Positions 7,492-13,798 of a DNA stretch of 14,006 nt are shown one piece after another. The notes under the pieces were generated by a model. The model did no database searches and was not told the DNA's origin. It saw nothing but the letters and a program-made list of their open reading frames with translations. The stretch comes from Deltaproteobacteria bacterium UBA7527 (GTDB taxonomy: Bacteria; Desulfobacterota; Syntrophorhabdia; Syntrophorhabdales; Syntrophorhabdaceae), in the NCBI GenBank assembly GCA_002478225.1, contig DLMV01000006.1:463-14468 (forward strand), written 5' to 3'. The translations under genes were made by a program, and so were the position numbers. Each line of letters begins with the position of its first letter. The first letter of the stretch is position 1.

Positions 7492-7683
7492 CGTAGCTAA
7501 TAGCTGATAGCCCATAGCAGAGGCAAGCACAAAATCCTAATATCTAAATCCGAAACAATATCAAATTCAGAATATCAAATATTCCAAACAAATTCGAGCA
7601 TGTTTTGAATTTAGAACATTCGTATTTGTTTAGTGCTTCGATATTTGGATTTAGTATTTACCATGAGCCATGAACCATGAGCC
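7492..7683. repeat. Composite AT-rich intergenic repeat island between dfx and rbr
   Basis: Three modules sit side by side. 7492-7518 is a TAGCTAATAGCTGATAGC run. 7533-7660 is an AT-rich block with CTAAATCCGAAAC-type words on the left and the opposite-strand form (GTGCTTCGATATTTGGATTT) on the right, so it is broadly palindromic; AAATTC (7590-7595) and GAATTT (7607-7612) form a hairpin at its centre. 7661-7683 is a CCATGAGCCATGAACCATGA direct repeat. No gene is visible in 7471-7690. Confidence 0.7.
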
Positions 7684-7690
7684 GCATTTA

Positions 7691-8065
7691 TCAGCTTTTC
7701 CACAACCCATGCAGGTTACAGTATTCACGGGCCGTTATGTTGTCGCCTTTCACGGGGAAGAGGGCCTCAGGGGCCGCGCCCGGCGACAAGAACTGGCGAT
7801 ACACCTTGCCGTCGACGATCGCCTCGATCAACACGATATAGTGCTTTTCTTCCATAGGATGGGCGATGCTGCCGACCTTTACTTTGATCCCGTCCGCTGT
7901 CTTTTCTATAACAGGAACATGTTTTTCCTGAGATGCATCTACGGTATTTTCCCGCATGAGCTGCATGGGTTCATTGCAGCAAACGAGCTCCCCCTTTCCG
8001 CCAAAGAGCACCTCCACAACATTCCCGCATATTGCGCATTTGTAAACCTGTAGTCTTTCAGCCAT
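7691..8065 (-). CDS. dfx: Desulfoferrodoxin (superoxide reductase)
   Basis: A 124-residue two-iron superoxide reductase, which reduces superoxide to peroxide in the cytoplasm of anaerobes without making oxygen. The N-terminal desulforedoxin-like domain has Cys10, Cys13, Cys29 and Cys30 for centre I. The C-terminal catalytic domain has His49 (in EKHVP, with Lys48 next to it), His69, His75, Cys116 and His119 (YCNLHG) for centre II. All ligands are present. AGGAGG lies 7 nt before ATG 8065. The gene starts 14 nt after the perR stop, so the two almost certainly share a transcript. Its peroxide product would be removed by the rubrerythrin encoded downstream. Confidence 0.97.
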   Translation of the reverse strand: MAERLQVYKCAICGNVVEVLFGGKGELVCCNEPMQLMRENTVDASQEKHVPVIEKTADGIKVKVGSIAHPMEEKHYIVLIEAIVDGKVYRQFLSPGAAPEALFPVKGDNITAREYCNLHGLWKS

Positions 8066-8079
8066 GTTATACCTCCTTT

Positions 8080-8499
8080 TTAGTGTTTTGCCTTATCACG
8101 CGACAGGCATTCCTTGCATGTACCCTTGAAATAGCCCTGTATCTCTTCAATGCTGTGGCCGTCGATCTCCATAGCATCAGCATAGGCGCACCGGACATCT
8201 ACATCGATGATCCTTCCGCATTGTGTGCACAAAAGGTGATGGTGCGGTTTTGTGTCGTAATCATACCTCATCTCTTCAGGCGTGATCGTGAGGCAGTGCA
8301 CGAGCCCCTTTTCTGCAAATGTGCTGAGCGTATTGTAGACTGTTGTTTTTGAGATCGTGGGTATCTCTTTTAAAAGTTCGTCATATATCATATTCACATT
8401 CATGTGGCCTTTGTTCTTTTCAAGGATCTCCAGTATTTTTATGCGCTGATGAGACGGCTGTATGTTCTTGGACTGGAGTATTTTAATGAGCTCTTCCAT
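8080..8499 (-). CDS. perR: PerR-type Fur-family peroxide-sensing repressor
   Basis: A 139-residue Fur-family regulator. It has an N-terminal winged helix (PSHQRIKILEIL, then SKTTVYNTLSTFAEKGLV as the recognition region) and a C-terminal metal/dimer domain. Structural zinc is held by CTQC (Cys91, Cys94) and CKEC (Cys128, Cys131). The regulatory site looks like PerR rather than Fur: Asp80 in MRYD aligns with PerR Asp85, His32 with His37, and His86/His88 with His91/His93, the histidines oxidised by peroxide. ATG 8499 gives the usual family N-terminus; an upstream in-frame start at 8550 would add 17 hydrophobic residues, unlike the family. No Shine-Dalgarno is visible, and a PerR-box match begins 3 nt upstream. 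It leads the perR-dfx pair and probably represses it. Confidence 0.92.
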   Translation of the reverse strand: MEELIKILQSKNIQPSHQRIKILEILEKNKGHMNVNMIYDELLKEIPTISKTTVYNTLSTFAEKGLVHCLTITPEEMRYDYDTKPHHHLLCTQCGRIIDVDVRCAYADAMEIDGHSIEEIQGYFKGTCKECLSRDKAKH

Positions 8500-8501
8500 A
8501 A

Positions 8502-8516
8502 TTAGAATTATTATAG
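8502..8516. promoter_or_regulatory. Putative PerR box upstream of perR
   Basis: TTAGAATTATTATAG matches the Bacillus PerR consensus TTATAATnATTATAA at 12 of 14 defined positions. It overlaps a minus-strand TATAAT and ends 3 nt before the perR start codon. A second AT dyad (ATTATT ... AATAAT) overlaps it. The position suits autorepression. AT-rich sequence raises the chance of a random match, so confidence is moderate. Confidence 0.6.
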
Positions 8517-8550
8517 AATAATATTTAATACAAGATTGTAATAATGTCAA
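8506..8550 (-). promoter_or_regulatory. Putative perR-dfx promoter
   Basis: Read on the minus strand, a perfect TTGACA (8550-8545) is followed by an AT-rich stretch. A -10 of TTAAAT lies 16 nt away (4 of 6 to consensus). A perfect TATAAT (8514-8509) lies too far for that -35 and only about 10 nt before the start codon; if used, the transcript would be almost leaderless, which fits the lack of a ribosome site. Confidence 0.5.
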
Positions 8551-8562
8551 GTACTATTTTAA

Positions 8563-8708
8563 CAGCTATCAGCGATCAGTAGATATTGTGAAAAGTAAAA
8601 AATGAGAGGTAATAGGTAATAGGTAGTAGGTAGTAGGTGAAAACCTTGTCCCTCGTTACTTGCAATTTTCATGGCCAGCATCCAGCATCGAGCATCCAGC
8701 ATCTGTTT
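8563..8708. repeat. Composite intergenic repeat island upstream of perR
   Basis: Modules in order: 8563-8580 CAGCTATCAGCGATCAGT; 8588-8645 GTGAAAAGTAAAA followed by a 7-bp tandem, AGGTAAT, AGGTAAT, AGGTAGT, AGGTAGT (8607-8634); and 8650-8708, CCCTCGTTACTTG through repeated CCAGCATC and GAGCATC. The last is a diverged direct copy of 1319-1371, and the GTGAAAAGTAAAA word matches 6788-6800. No gene is visible between the perR start and the esterase stop. Confidence 0.75.
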
Positions 8709-8740
8709 CGCTATGAATGAACTATGAGCAGGCTTTCTAT

Positions 8741-9682
8741 TTACTGCTTCGGATGATTTTTAAAGAATTCCCAGATCAGATCTGTCGCGGAGATCTCGTA
8801 AACCGGCTCATCGGCGCCGATATACCCTGTTTTTTTGCCTCCTGGCCAGGAATGGCCTCCACCCTTGATGCCATAGAGAAGAACCTCTGTGCCGGATGAT
8901 CCGCCGGCGTAGAGTTCTCTAATGGTGCGTCCTTTTTCTTCCGTTTGAGGGATCGCCGTACATTGGTTGTTTTTTGTCCAGAACGATACCGCGTATGAAA
9001 CAGGCTTATCAACGCGCTCGCGGCCGTCTGCCATCTTTAATGATTTGCCTCCATGATACAAGACATGATTGTCATGCATACCGTGGAATATTACAACAGA
9101 AACAGGATGTGTAGGCTTGCAGTCCTGGACGTTCAAAGCCCCTGCTACAGGCGCGATTGCCGCGATCCTGTCGGATAGCTCGCAGGCAATCCGGTAGCTC
9201 ATCATGGCGCCGTTCGATATTCCGGTTACATAGATCCGCTTCGGATCAATAGGAAATTGTTTTTCGAGCTTTTCTATAAGGGTTTTGATAAAGCCGACAT
9301 CGTCAACGTTGTTTTCAAAAGCATATCCGCAGCAATTGCCGGAATTCCAGGTGAGGAAGATGCTCTTGCCGATCAAGCTCGTTCCGTTCGGGTAGACGAC
9401 GATGAACCCCTCCGTATTTGCCTTCTGGCTGAAACCGGTCACATGGGCCGCGTTTTTTGCGTTTCCGCCGCCGCCATGAAGCACGATGACAAGGGGAACG
9501 GATTGTGGTTTCTGTGCGACTAACATGGTAGGGATGTATATTCTATATGTCCTTGTCCTGTCGGCATGTGTCAGCGAACCGTTGTGATATCCGGGCCTCC
9601 CGAAGCTCTCTGCGGACAGATCATGGGCAACGAATGGAAAGACAGTAATGACTACGATCAAAAAACGTGCAATTTTTGTCAT
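8741..9682 (-). CDS. Secreted PHB-depolymerase / feruloyl-esterase-like alpha/beta hydrolase
   Basis: A 313-residue hydrolase of the LpqC/polyhydroxybutyrate-depolymerase family (CE1-like). A signal peptide covers about residues 1-24 (MTKIARFLIVVITVFPFVAH, then a likely AxA-type cut near LSAES). The oxyanion segment is LVIVLHGGGGNAKN. The triad is Ser156 in GISNG, Asp204 in FHGMHDNHV and His277 in KGGGHSWPGG, all in family order. NCCG near 116-119 and later Cys residues may form disulfides outside the cytoplasm. Members cleave ester bonds in short polyesters, feruloyl polysaccharides or acylated substrates; the substrate cannot be told here. It stands alone, divergent from tatB and separated from perR by a repeat island. 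A weak ribosome site precedes ATG 9682. The twin-Arg motif is absent, so export would be by Sec. Confidence 0.88.
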   Translation of the reverse strand: MTKIARFLIVVITVFPFVAHDLSAESFGRPGYHNGSLTHADRTRTYRIYIPTMLVAQKPQSVPLVIVLHGGGGNAKNAAHVTGFSQKANTEGFIVVYPNGTSLIGKSIFLTWNSGNCCGYAFENNVDDVGFIKTLIEKLEKQFPIDPKRIYVTGISNGAMMSYRIACELSDRIAAIAPVAGALNVQDCKPTHPVSVVIFHGMHDNHVLYHGGKSLKMADGRERVDKPVSYAVSFWTKNNQCTAIPQTEEKGRTIRELYAGGSSGTEVLLYGIKGGGHSWPGGKKTGYIGADEPVYEISATDLIWEFFKNHPKQ

Positions 9683-9793
9683 CGAGTATCTACATGTTAC
9701 CAGAGAATATAGGATTTGTAAACATTCGCGATCGATTGTTGTATGGGGTTATTTTGTTTTACCTGTTCCTGTTTTTATGATAGTTTATGACAA
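9683..9793. promoter_or_regulatory. Divergent intergenic region between the esterase gene and the tat-glm operon
   Basis: Both operons must start from this 111-nt gap. For tatB, TATGAT (9776-9781, 5 of 6 to consensus) lies 16 nt after a poor TTGTTT (9754-9759) and only 12 nt before the ATG, leaving almost no leader, and there is no Shine-Dalgarno. For the esterase, TATATT (9711-9706) could be a -10 but has no good -35. No operator stands out. This region lacks the repeat words found in the other gaps. Confidence 0.4.
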
Positions 9794-10117
9794 ATGTTCG
9801 GCATTGGTCTTCCGGAACTCGTTGTTATCCTGGTTGTAGCGTTGCTGGTCGTGGGGCCTTCGAAGCTGCCCGAACTTGCCAAGTCTCTCGGTAAGGCTCT
9901 TGCAGAGTTCAGGAGGATGGCCGATGAAGTGAAAGAAACCATCGAGGAGGAGGTCGCAGGAGCAGAGGCTTCCCAGGAAGAAAGACCCCGCGATGATACT
10001 GTCGAAAAGGCGTATACAGAGGAGTACAAGGGGGAGACCGGGCAGCATGCTCAGAGCGTGAAGGAAGAAGAACACACAAAGTCAGAGATCCATGGTTCGA
10101 AAATCATCAGTGGATGA
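9794..10117 (+). CDS. tatB: Twin-arginine translocase subunit TatB (TatA/B family)
   Basis: A 107-residue Tat component. Residues 3-20 (IGLPELVVILVVALLVVG) form the membrane segment, with Glu8 in the position typical of TatB. The GPSKLPELAKSLGKALAEFRR hinge and amphipathic helix follow, then a long, acidic, charged tail. TatB and TatC form the receptor that recognises folded proteins bearing an RR signal peptide. The length, Glu8 and the EFRRMADEVKETIEEE helix favour TatB; but many deltaproteobacterial TatA proteins share the N-terminus, and no separate TatA is present in the window, so it could serve as a combined TatA/B. It overlaps tatC by 26 nt. Confidence 0.88.
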   Translation: MFGIGLPELVVILVVALLVVGPSKLPELAKSLGKALAEFRRMADEVKETIEEEVAGAEASQEERPRDDTVEKAYTEEYKGETGQHAQSVKEEEHTKSEIHGSKIISG

Positions 10118-10844
10118 AAAACAGCCATTTCTTTCCCACCTGAAGGAACTGCGCGATCGGATCCTGGTCTGTATCGTAGCGATCGGGATAGCGTTCATAT
10201 TGACATATTACTTCAAGGAAAAGATTTTTGCTTTTCTTATGGAGCCTTTCATCAAGGTCATGCCGGAAAAAAGCAACTTTATCTTTACCGGCATTACCGA
10301 GGCGTTTATTACCTATTTCAAGATATCCCTTGTTGCCGCCCTGTTCGTCGTTGCCCCTGTGATCCTCTATGAGTTCTGGATGTTCGTATCCCCGGGTCTT
10401 TATGAGAAGGAAAGACGTTATATCTATCCTTTCATCTTTTTTGGCAGCCTCTGTTTTATATGCGGAGCCCTTTTTTGCTATTATGCTGTAATGCCTTTTA
10501 TATACAGGTTCTTTGTCAGCTATGCTGCAGAGTTCATTATTCCCATGCCTGACCTGAAGAGCTATATGAGCCTGACCCTGAAGATGCTCATCATGTTCGG
10601 GCTGCTTTTTCAATTGCCGCTTGTCGCATTCTATCTTGCGCGGGCAGGGATCATACGTTACAAGACGCTCTCATCCAAGAGGAGGTACGCGATCCTTGCA
10701 ACTGTTATTGTTAGCGCCATCATTACACCGCCGGATGTGTCAAGCCAGCTCCTCATCGCCGTTCCGTTATATGGACTTTATGAATTGAGCATTGTCATAG
10801 TGAGGTTCTTTGGAAAGAAGGAGAGGGTCGATGAAAAAGCTTAA
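10092..10844 (+). CDS. tatC: Twin-arginine translocase subunit TatC
   Basis: A 250-residue inner-membrane protein with six predicted membrane segments, the core receptor of the Tat pathway. Family marks: the N-terminal PFLSHLKELRDRIL with the conserved Glu-Leu-Arg; the first periplasmic loop and FWMFVSPGLYEKERR after segment 2; and SAIITPPDVSSQLLIAVPLYGLYE near the end. I took ATG 10092; an in-frame GTG six codons later is possible, and neither has a strong ribosome site, as expected if translation is coupled to tatB. It overlaps tatB upstream and glmU downstream (14 nt). Confidence 0.96.
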   Translation: MVRKSSVDEKQPFLSHLKELRDRILVCIVAIGIAFILTYYFKEKIFAFLMEPFIKVMPEKSNFIFTGITEAFITYFKISLVAALFVVAPVILYEFWMFVSPGLYEKERRYIYPFIFFGSLCFICGALFCYYAVMPFIYRFFVSYAAEFIIPMPDLKSYMSLTLKMLIMFGLLFQLPLVAFYLARAGIIRYKTLSSKRRYAILATVIVSAIITPPDVSSQLLIAVPLYGLYELSIVIVRFFGKKERVDEKA

Positions 10845-11931
10845 TGTTGTTATCCTTGCCGCAGGGAAGGGCGAGAGGATGGTCTCTAAAAAGCCGAAGG
10901 TGATGCACGAGATCATGGGAAGACCGATGATCCGCTATGTGGTTGAGAGAGCGCAGGAACTTTCGCCTGCAAAGATCATTGTCGTTGTCGGCTATGGCCG
11001 GGAAAGGGTCGAGGAATATCTGAGATCCTATCCCGTTACATGTGTCCTGCAGAAGGAGCAGAAAGGAACGGCGCACGCCCTGCTTGCCGCCGGAAGATTC
11101 ATTGACAAGGGCGATATCCTCGTTCTTTATGGCGATGTTCCCATGATAGAAAAGGAGACGCTGAAGGATTTCATCTCTTTTTATGAGAAAACAAAGAGCA
11201 TCACCTTCATGACAACAGATGTCCCTGATCCTGGCGGATATGGAAGGGTCATCATGTCCGGCGATGAGATCATGGAGATCAGGGAAGAGGTTGATGCCAC
11301 ACGAAAAGAGCGGGAGATCAGGCGCATCAACACAGGCATCTGCATCATTCCGATAAGGTCATTTTCTATGCTGAGATCAATATCTGCTGATAATAAGAAG
11401 GGAGAGTATTACCTTACCGATATCTGCAGGATCGGGCGGCAAAGGGGTCAAAGCATCAAAGGGTACAATCATGAGAATGCCCGGGAGGTCCTTGGCATAA
11501 ATACGCGGAAGGAGCTCCTGGAGGCAAACGCGACCATGCGGCAGAGGGTCATCGAACAGCACATGCAAAAAGGAGTAACGATCCTTGACAGGAACGTTTA
11601 TATCGAAAGCGGCGTGAAGATCGGCATCGACACGACGATATTCCCTAACTGTTATCTTCTCGGGAGGACTGTAGTAGGGAGTGATGTCGTGATTGGTCCT
11701 AATGTCATCGTGAAGGACTCGGTGATACATGATAATGTGACCGTTGAAGGTTTTGTGACCATCGAAGGGGCTGAGATAAAAGAAGACGTGAAGATAGGAC
11801 CTTTTTCCAGGGCGGACCACTTTGTCTATATCGGCGACACGGCGGTAGGAAAAAACGTTAACACAGGATTGAAGCAGGTCAAGCAGAAAAATGCCAGCGG
11901 ACACAGGAGGAAGAAGGAATGTGCGGAATAG
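10831..11931 (+). CDS. glmU: GlmU with intact uridyltransferase domain and truncated acetyltransferase domain
   Basis: A 366-residue GlmU; usual length is about 450-460. GlmU makes UDP-GlcNAc from GlcN-1-P in two steps. The pyrophosphorylase half (about 1-230) is complete: LAAGKGERM, KPKVMHE, QKEQKGTAHA, YGDVP, GGYGR, REEVDA, NTGI and GIN. The left-handed beta-helix begins at about 248 and has roughly five coils. At residues 327-328 (codons 11809-11814) the usual ARLRPG segment jumps straight to ADHFVYIGD, a loss of about 29 residues that carry the conserved Arg and Lys of the acetyltransferase site. The catalytic His (His330) remains. After GKNVN the family sequence IGAGTITCNYDG is replaced by a basic tail and a stop. 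It probably keeps only uridyltransferase activity. GGAG precedes ATG 10831. The gene overlaps glmS by 13 nt. Confidence 0.93.
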   Translation: MKKLNVVILAAGKGERMVSKKPKVMHEIMGRPMIRYVVERAQELSPAKIIVVVGYGRERVEEYLRSYPVTCVLQKEQKGTAHALLAAGRFIDKGDILVLYGDVPMIEKETLKDFISFYEKTKSITFMTTDVPDPGGYGRVIMSGDEIMEIREEVDATRKEREIRRINTGICIIPIRSFSMLRSISADNKKGEYYLTDICRIGRQRGQSIKGYNHENAREVLGINTRKELLEANATMRQRVIEQHMQKGVTILDRNVYIESGVKIGIDTTIFPNCYLLGRTVVGSDVVIGPNVIVKDSVIHDNVTVEGFVTIEGAEIKEDVKIGPFSRADHFVYIGDTAVGKNVNTGLKQVKQKNASGHRRKKECAE

Positions 11932-13739
11932 TGGGGTACAAAGGCAAGAATGACGCCTGCGATATTTTGATAGACGCGCTGAAAAGGCTCGAATACAGGG
12001 GTTACGATTCAGCAGGCATCGCGGTATGGCACGAGGGTGAGATCGAGATAGCCCGGCGGAAAGGCAAGGTCGATGAACTGAGAAAAGTTGTCGCAGACGG
12101 CAGCTTCACAGGGAGGATAGGCCTTGCGCATACGAGGTGGGCAACGCACGGGACACCGTCAGAACGCAACGCCCACCCGCATAGGGCCGGAGACGTGGTC
12201 GTTGTCCACAACGGCATCATCGAGAACTACATCGAGCTGAAGGAGCGTCTGAGAGAAGAAGGTCATAAATTCCTCTCCGACACCGATACGGAGGTCATAC
12301 CCCATCTTATAACGAGCTATATTAAAAAAGGCAGGAGCTTTGTCGATGCTGTCCGGTTGTCCCTTAAGGAACTTAAAGGTTCTTATGCCCTGGGGATCAT
12401 CCGTGAAAAAGAAAAAATGCTCATTGCAGCCAAGAAGGAAAGCCCTCTTATTATAGGCGTCGGCAACGGTGAATACTTTATTGCGAGCGATGCCCCGGCC
12501 ATCATCAACAGGACAAAGCGATTCATCTTCCTTGAGGACGACGATATAGCGATCTTTGCCGATGGCACGGTGAGATTGATCGATCTGGAAGGGAAGACCA
12601 TTAAAAGAGAGGTGCACCAGGTCCAGTGGTCGGATGCCATGGCGGAAAAAGGAGGCTTCAAGCATTTTATGCTGAAAGAGATCTTTGAACAGCCGCGTGC
12701 CATATCTGAAACGCTGATCGGGAGGGTGAAAGAAGAAAAAGGCCAGGTGGATTTCGAAGAGCTGAAATTGCCTGACCTCACGAAGATCAACAAGATATGG
12801 ATGGTTGCCTGCGGCACCTCATATCACGCATGCATGATCGGGAAGCATCTTTTTGAGACTATGCTGCGCATTCCCGTTGAGACCGATATCGCTTCTGAAT
12901 TCCGTTACAGGGAACCGATCCTCAAAAAGGACGACATGCTGATCCTTATTTCTCAGTCAGGCGAAACGGCCGACACGATAGCTGCGATGAAGGAGGGGAA
13001 GAAAAGAGGCGTCTACACGCTCTCTGTCTGCAACGTCCTTGGCAGTACCCTCGCACGGGATGCCGATGGGGTTATCTTTACTCATGCTGGTCCCGAGATA
13101 GGCGTAGCCTCTACAAAGGCCTTCACGACGCAGATATCGGTCCTTTTCCTCCTCATGCTCCATGTGGGTAAAGTTCTCGGGAACATGAGCAGCGAGGATA
13201 TCAGCAGGTACATAAAAGAGATAAAGCAGATCCCCCACAAGGTCCAGTCTATCCTTGATATGGCTGACAATATTGAGGAGATGGCAAGGAGATATATGAT
13301 TTGCAGAGACTTTCTCTTCCTGGCTCGGGGGATCAATTACCCGTCAGTGCTCGAGGGCGCCTTAAAGCTTAAAGAGATCTCCTACATCCATGCCGAGGCT
13401 TATGCTGCGGGCGAGATGAAGCATGGCCCCATTGCCCTTATCGACGAGAACATGCCCGTTGTCGTTGTTTCGCCGCATGACCATACCTATAAAAAAACCT
13501 GCGGCAACGTGGAAGAGGTGATCTCGCGAAGGGGCAGGGTGCTGATGTTTACCGATAATCCGTCCCACGAGATGGCAGATCGCGTGGAGTCCTGCTTTGT
13601 ACTGCCCCGTACCATCTATGCGCTGCAGCCGATCTTGTCCGTCGTGCCGCTCCAGCTCCTCGCGTATTATATCGCAAATTTTCTCGGGACTGACGTTGAC
13701 CAGCCGCGCAACCTCGCCAAGAGCGTAACAGTGGAGTAG
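11919..13739 (+). CDS. glmS: Glutamine-fructose-6-phosphate aminotransferase (isomerizing)
   Basis: A 606-residue GlmS, which makes glucosamine-6-phosphate from fructose-6-phosphate and glutamine, the first step toward UDP-GlcNAc for peptidoglycan and LPS. The N-terminal glutaminase domain starts MCGIVGYKG with the nucleophile Cys2 and includes LEYRGYDSAG, HTRWATHG, HNGIIENY and SDTDTE. Two SIS sugar-isomerase domains follow, with MVACGTSYHA, SQSGETADT, STKAFTTQ and EMKHGPIALI, and the C-terminus ends in the conserved DQPRNLAKSVTVE that carries the catalytic Lys. Length and motifs are complete. AGGAGGAAGAAGG precedes the ATG inside the end of glmU, so translation is coupled. No clear terminator follows the stop. 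Confidence 0.98.
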   Translation: MCGIVGYKGKNDACDILIDALKRLEYRGYDSAGIAVWHEGEIEIARRKGKVDELRKVVADGSFTGRIGLAHTRWATHGTPSERNAHPHRAGDVVVVHNGIIENYIELKERLREEGHKFLSDTDTEVIPHLITSYIKKGRSFVDAVRLSLKELKGSYALGIIREKEKMLIAAKKESPLIIGVGNGEYFIASDAPAIINRTKRFIFLEDDDIAIFADGTVRLIDLEGKTIKREVHQVQWSDAMAEKGGFKHFMLKEIFEQPRAISETLIGRVKEEKGQVDFEELKLPDLTKINKIWMVACGTSYHACMIGKHLFETMLRIPVETDIASEFRYREPILKKDDMLILISQSGETADTIAAMKEGKKRGVYTLSVCNVLGSTLARDADGVIFTHAGPEIGVASTKAFTTQISVLFLLMLHVGKVLGNMSSEDISRYIKEIKQIPHKVQSILDMADNIEEMARRYMICRDFLFLARGINYPSVLEGALKLKEISYIHAEAYAAGEMKHGPIALIDENMPVVVVSPHDHTYKKTCGNVEEVISRRGRVLMFTDNPSHEMADRVESCFVLPRTIYALQPILSVVPLQLLAYYIANFLGTDVDQPRNLAKSVTVE

Positions 13740-13740
13740 A

Positions 13741-13798
13741 TCAGGGGAAGGGAATGGAAAGGAATGGGAATGGGGTCAAATCTTTATCCTTGACTCAG
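13741..13798. repeat. GGAATGG-rich tract and short hairpin beside the transposase fragment
   Basis: 13750-13775 contains repeated GGAATGG/GGGAATGG words. 13775-13794 is a GTCAA...TTGAC dyad (5-bp stem, 10-nt loop) containing the GGGGTCAAATCTTTA phrase. It lies between the glmS stop and the transposase stop, where RAYT/Y1 transposases often have REP-type hairpins. It may be an end or target of that element. Confidence 0.5.

Noticed and set aside
8500..8550. Longer PerR with a hydrophobic N-terminal extension
   Set aside because: The extension is unlike the family and would place the promoter and PerR box inside the gene.
8607..8638. CRISPR-like tandem repeats
   Set aside because: Units are 7 bp with no spacers and no cas genes nearby.
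11863..11931. Frameshift hiding the rest of GlmU
   Set aside because: The other two forward frames show nothing like IGAGTITCNYDG, one stops at once, and there is no room before glmS for the missing residues.
11377..12817. Minus-strand open frames opposite glmU and glmS
   Set aside because: Antisense shadows of strongly conserved genes, with no family resemblance.
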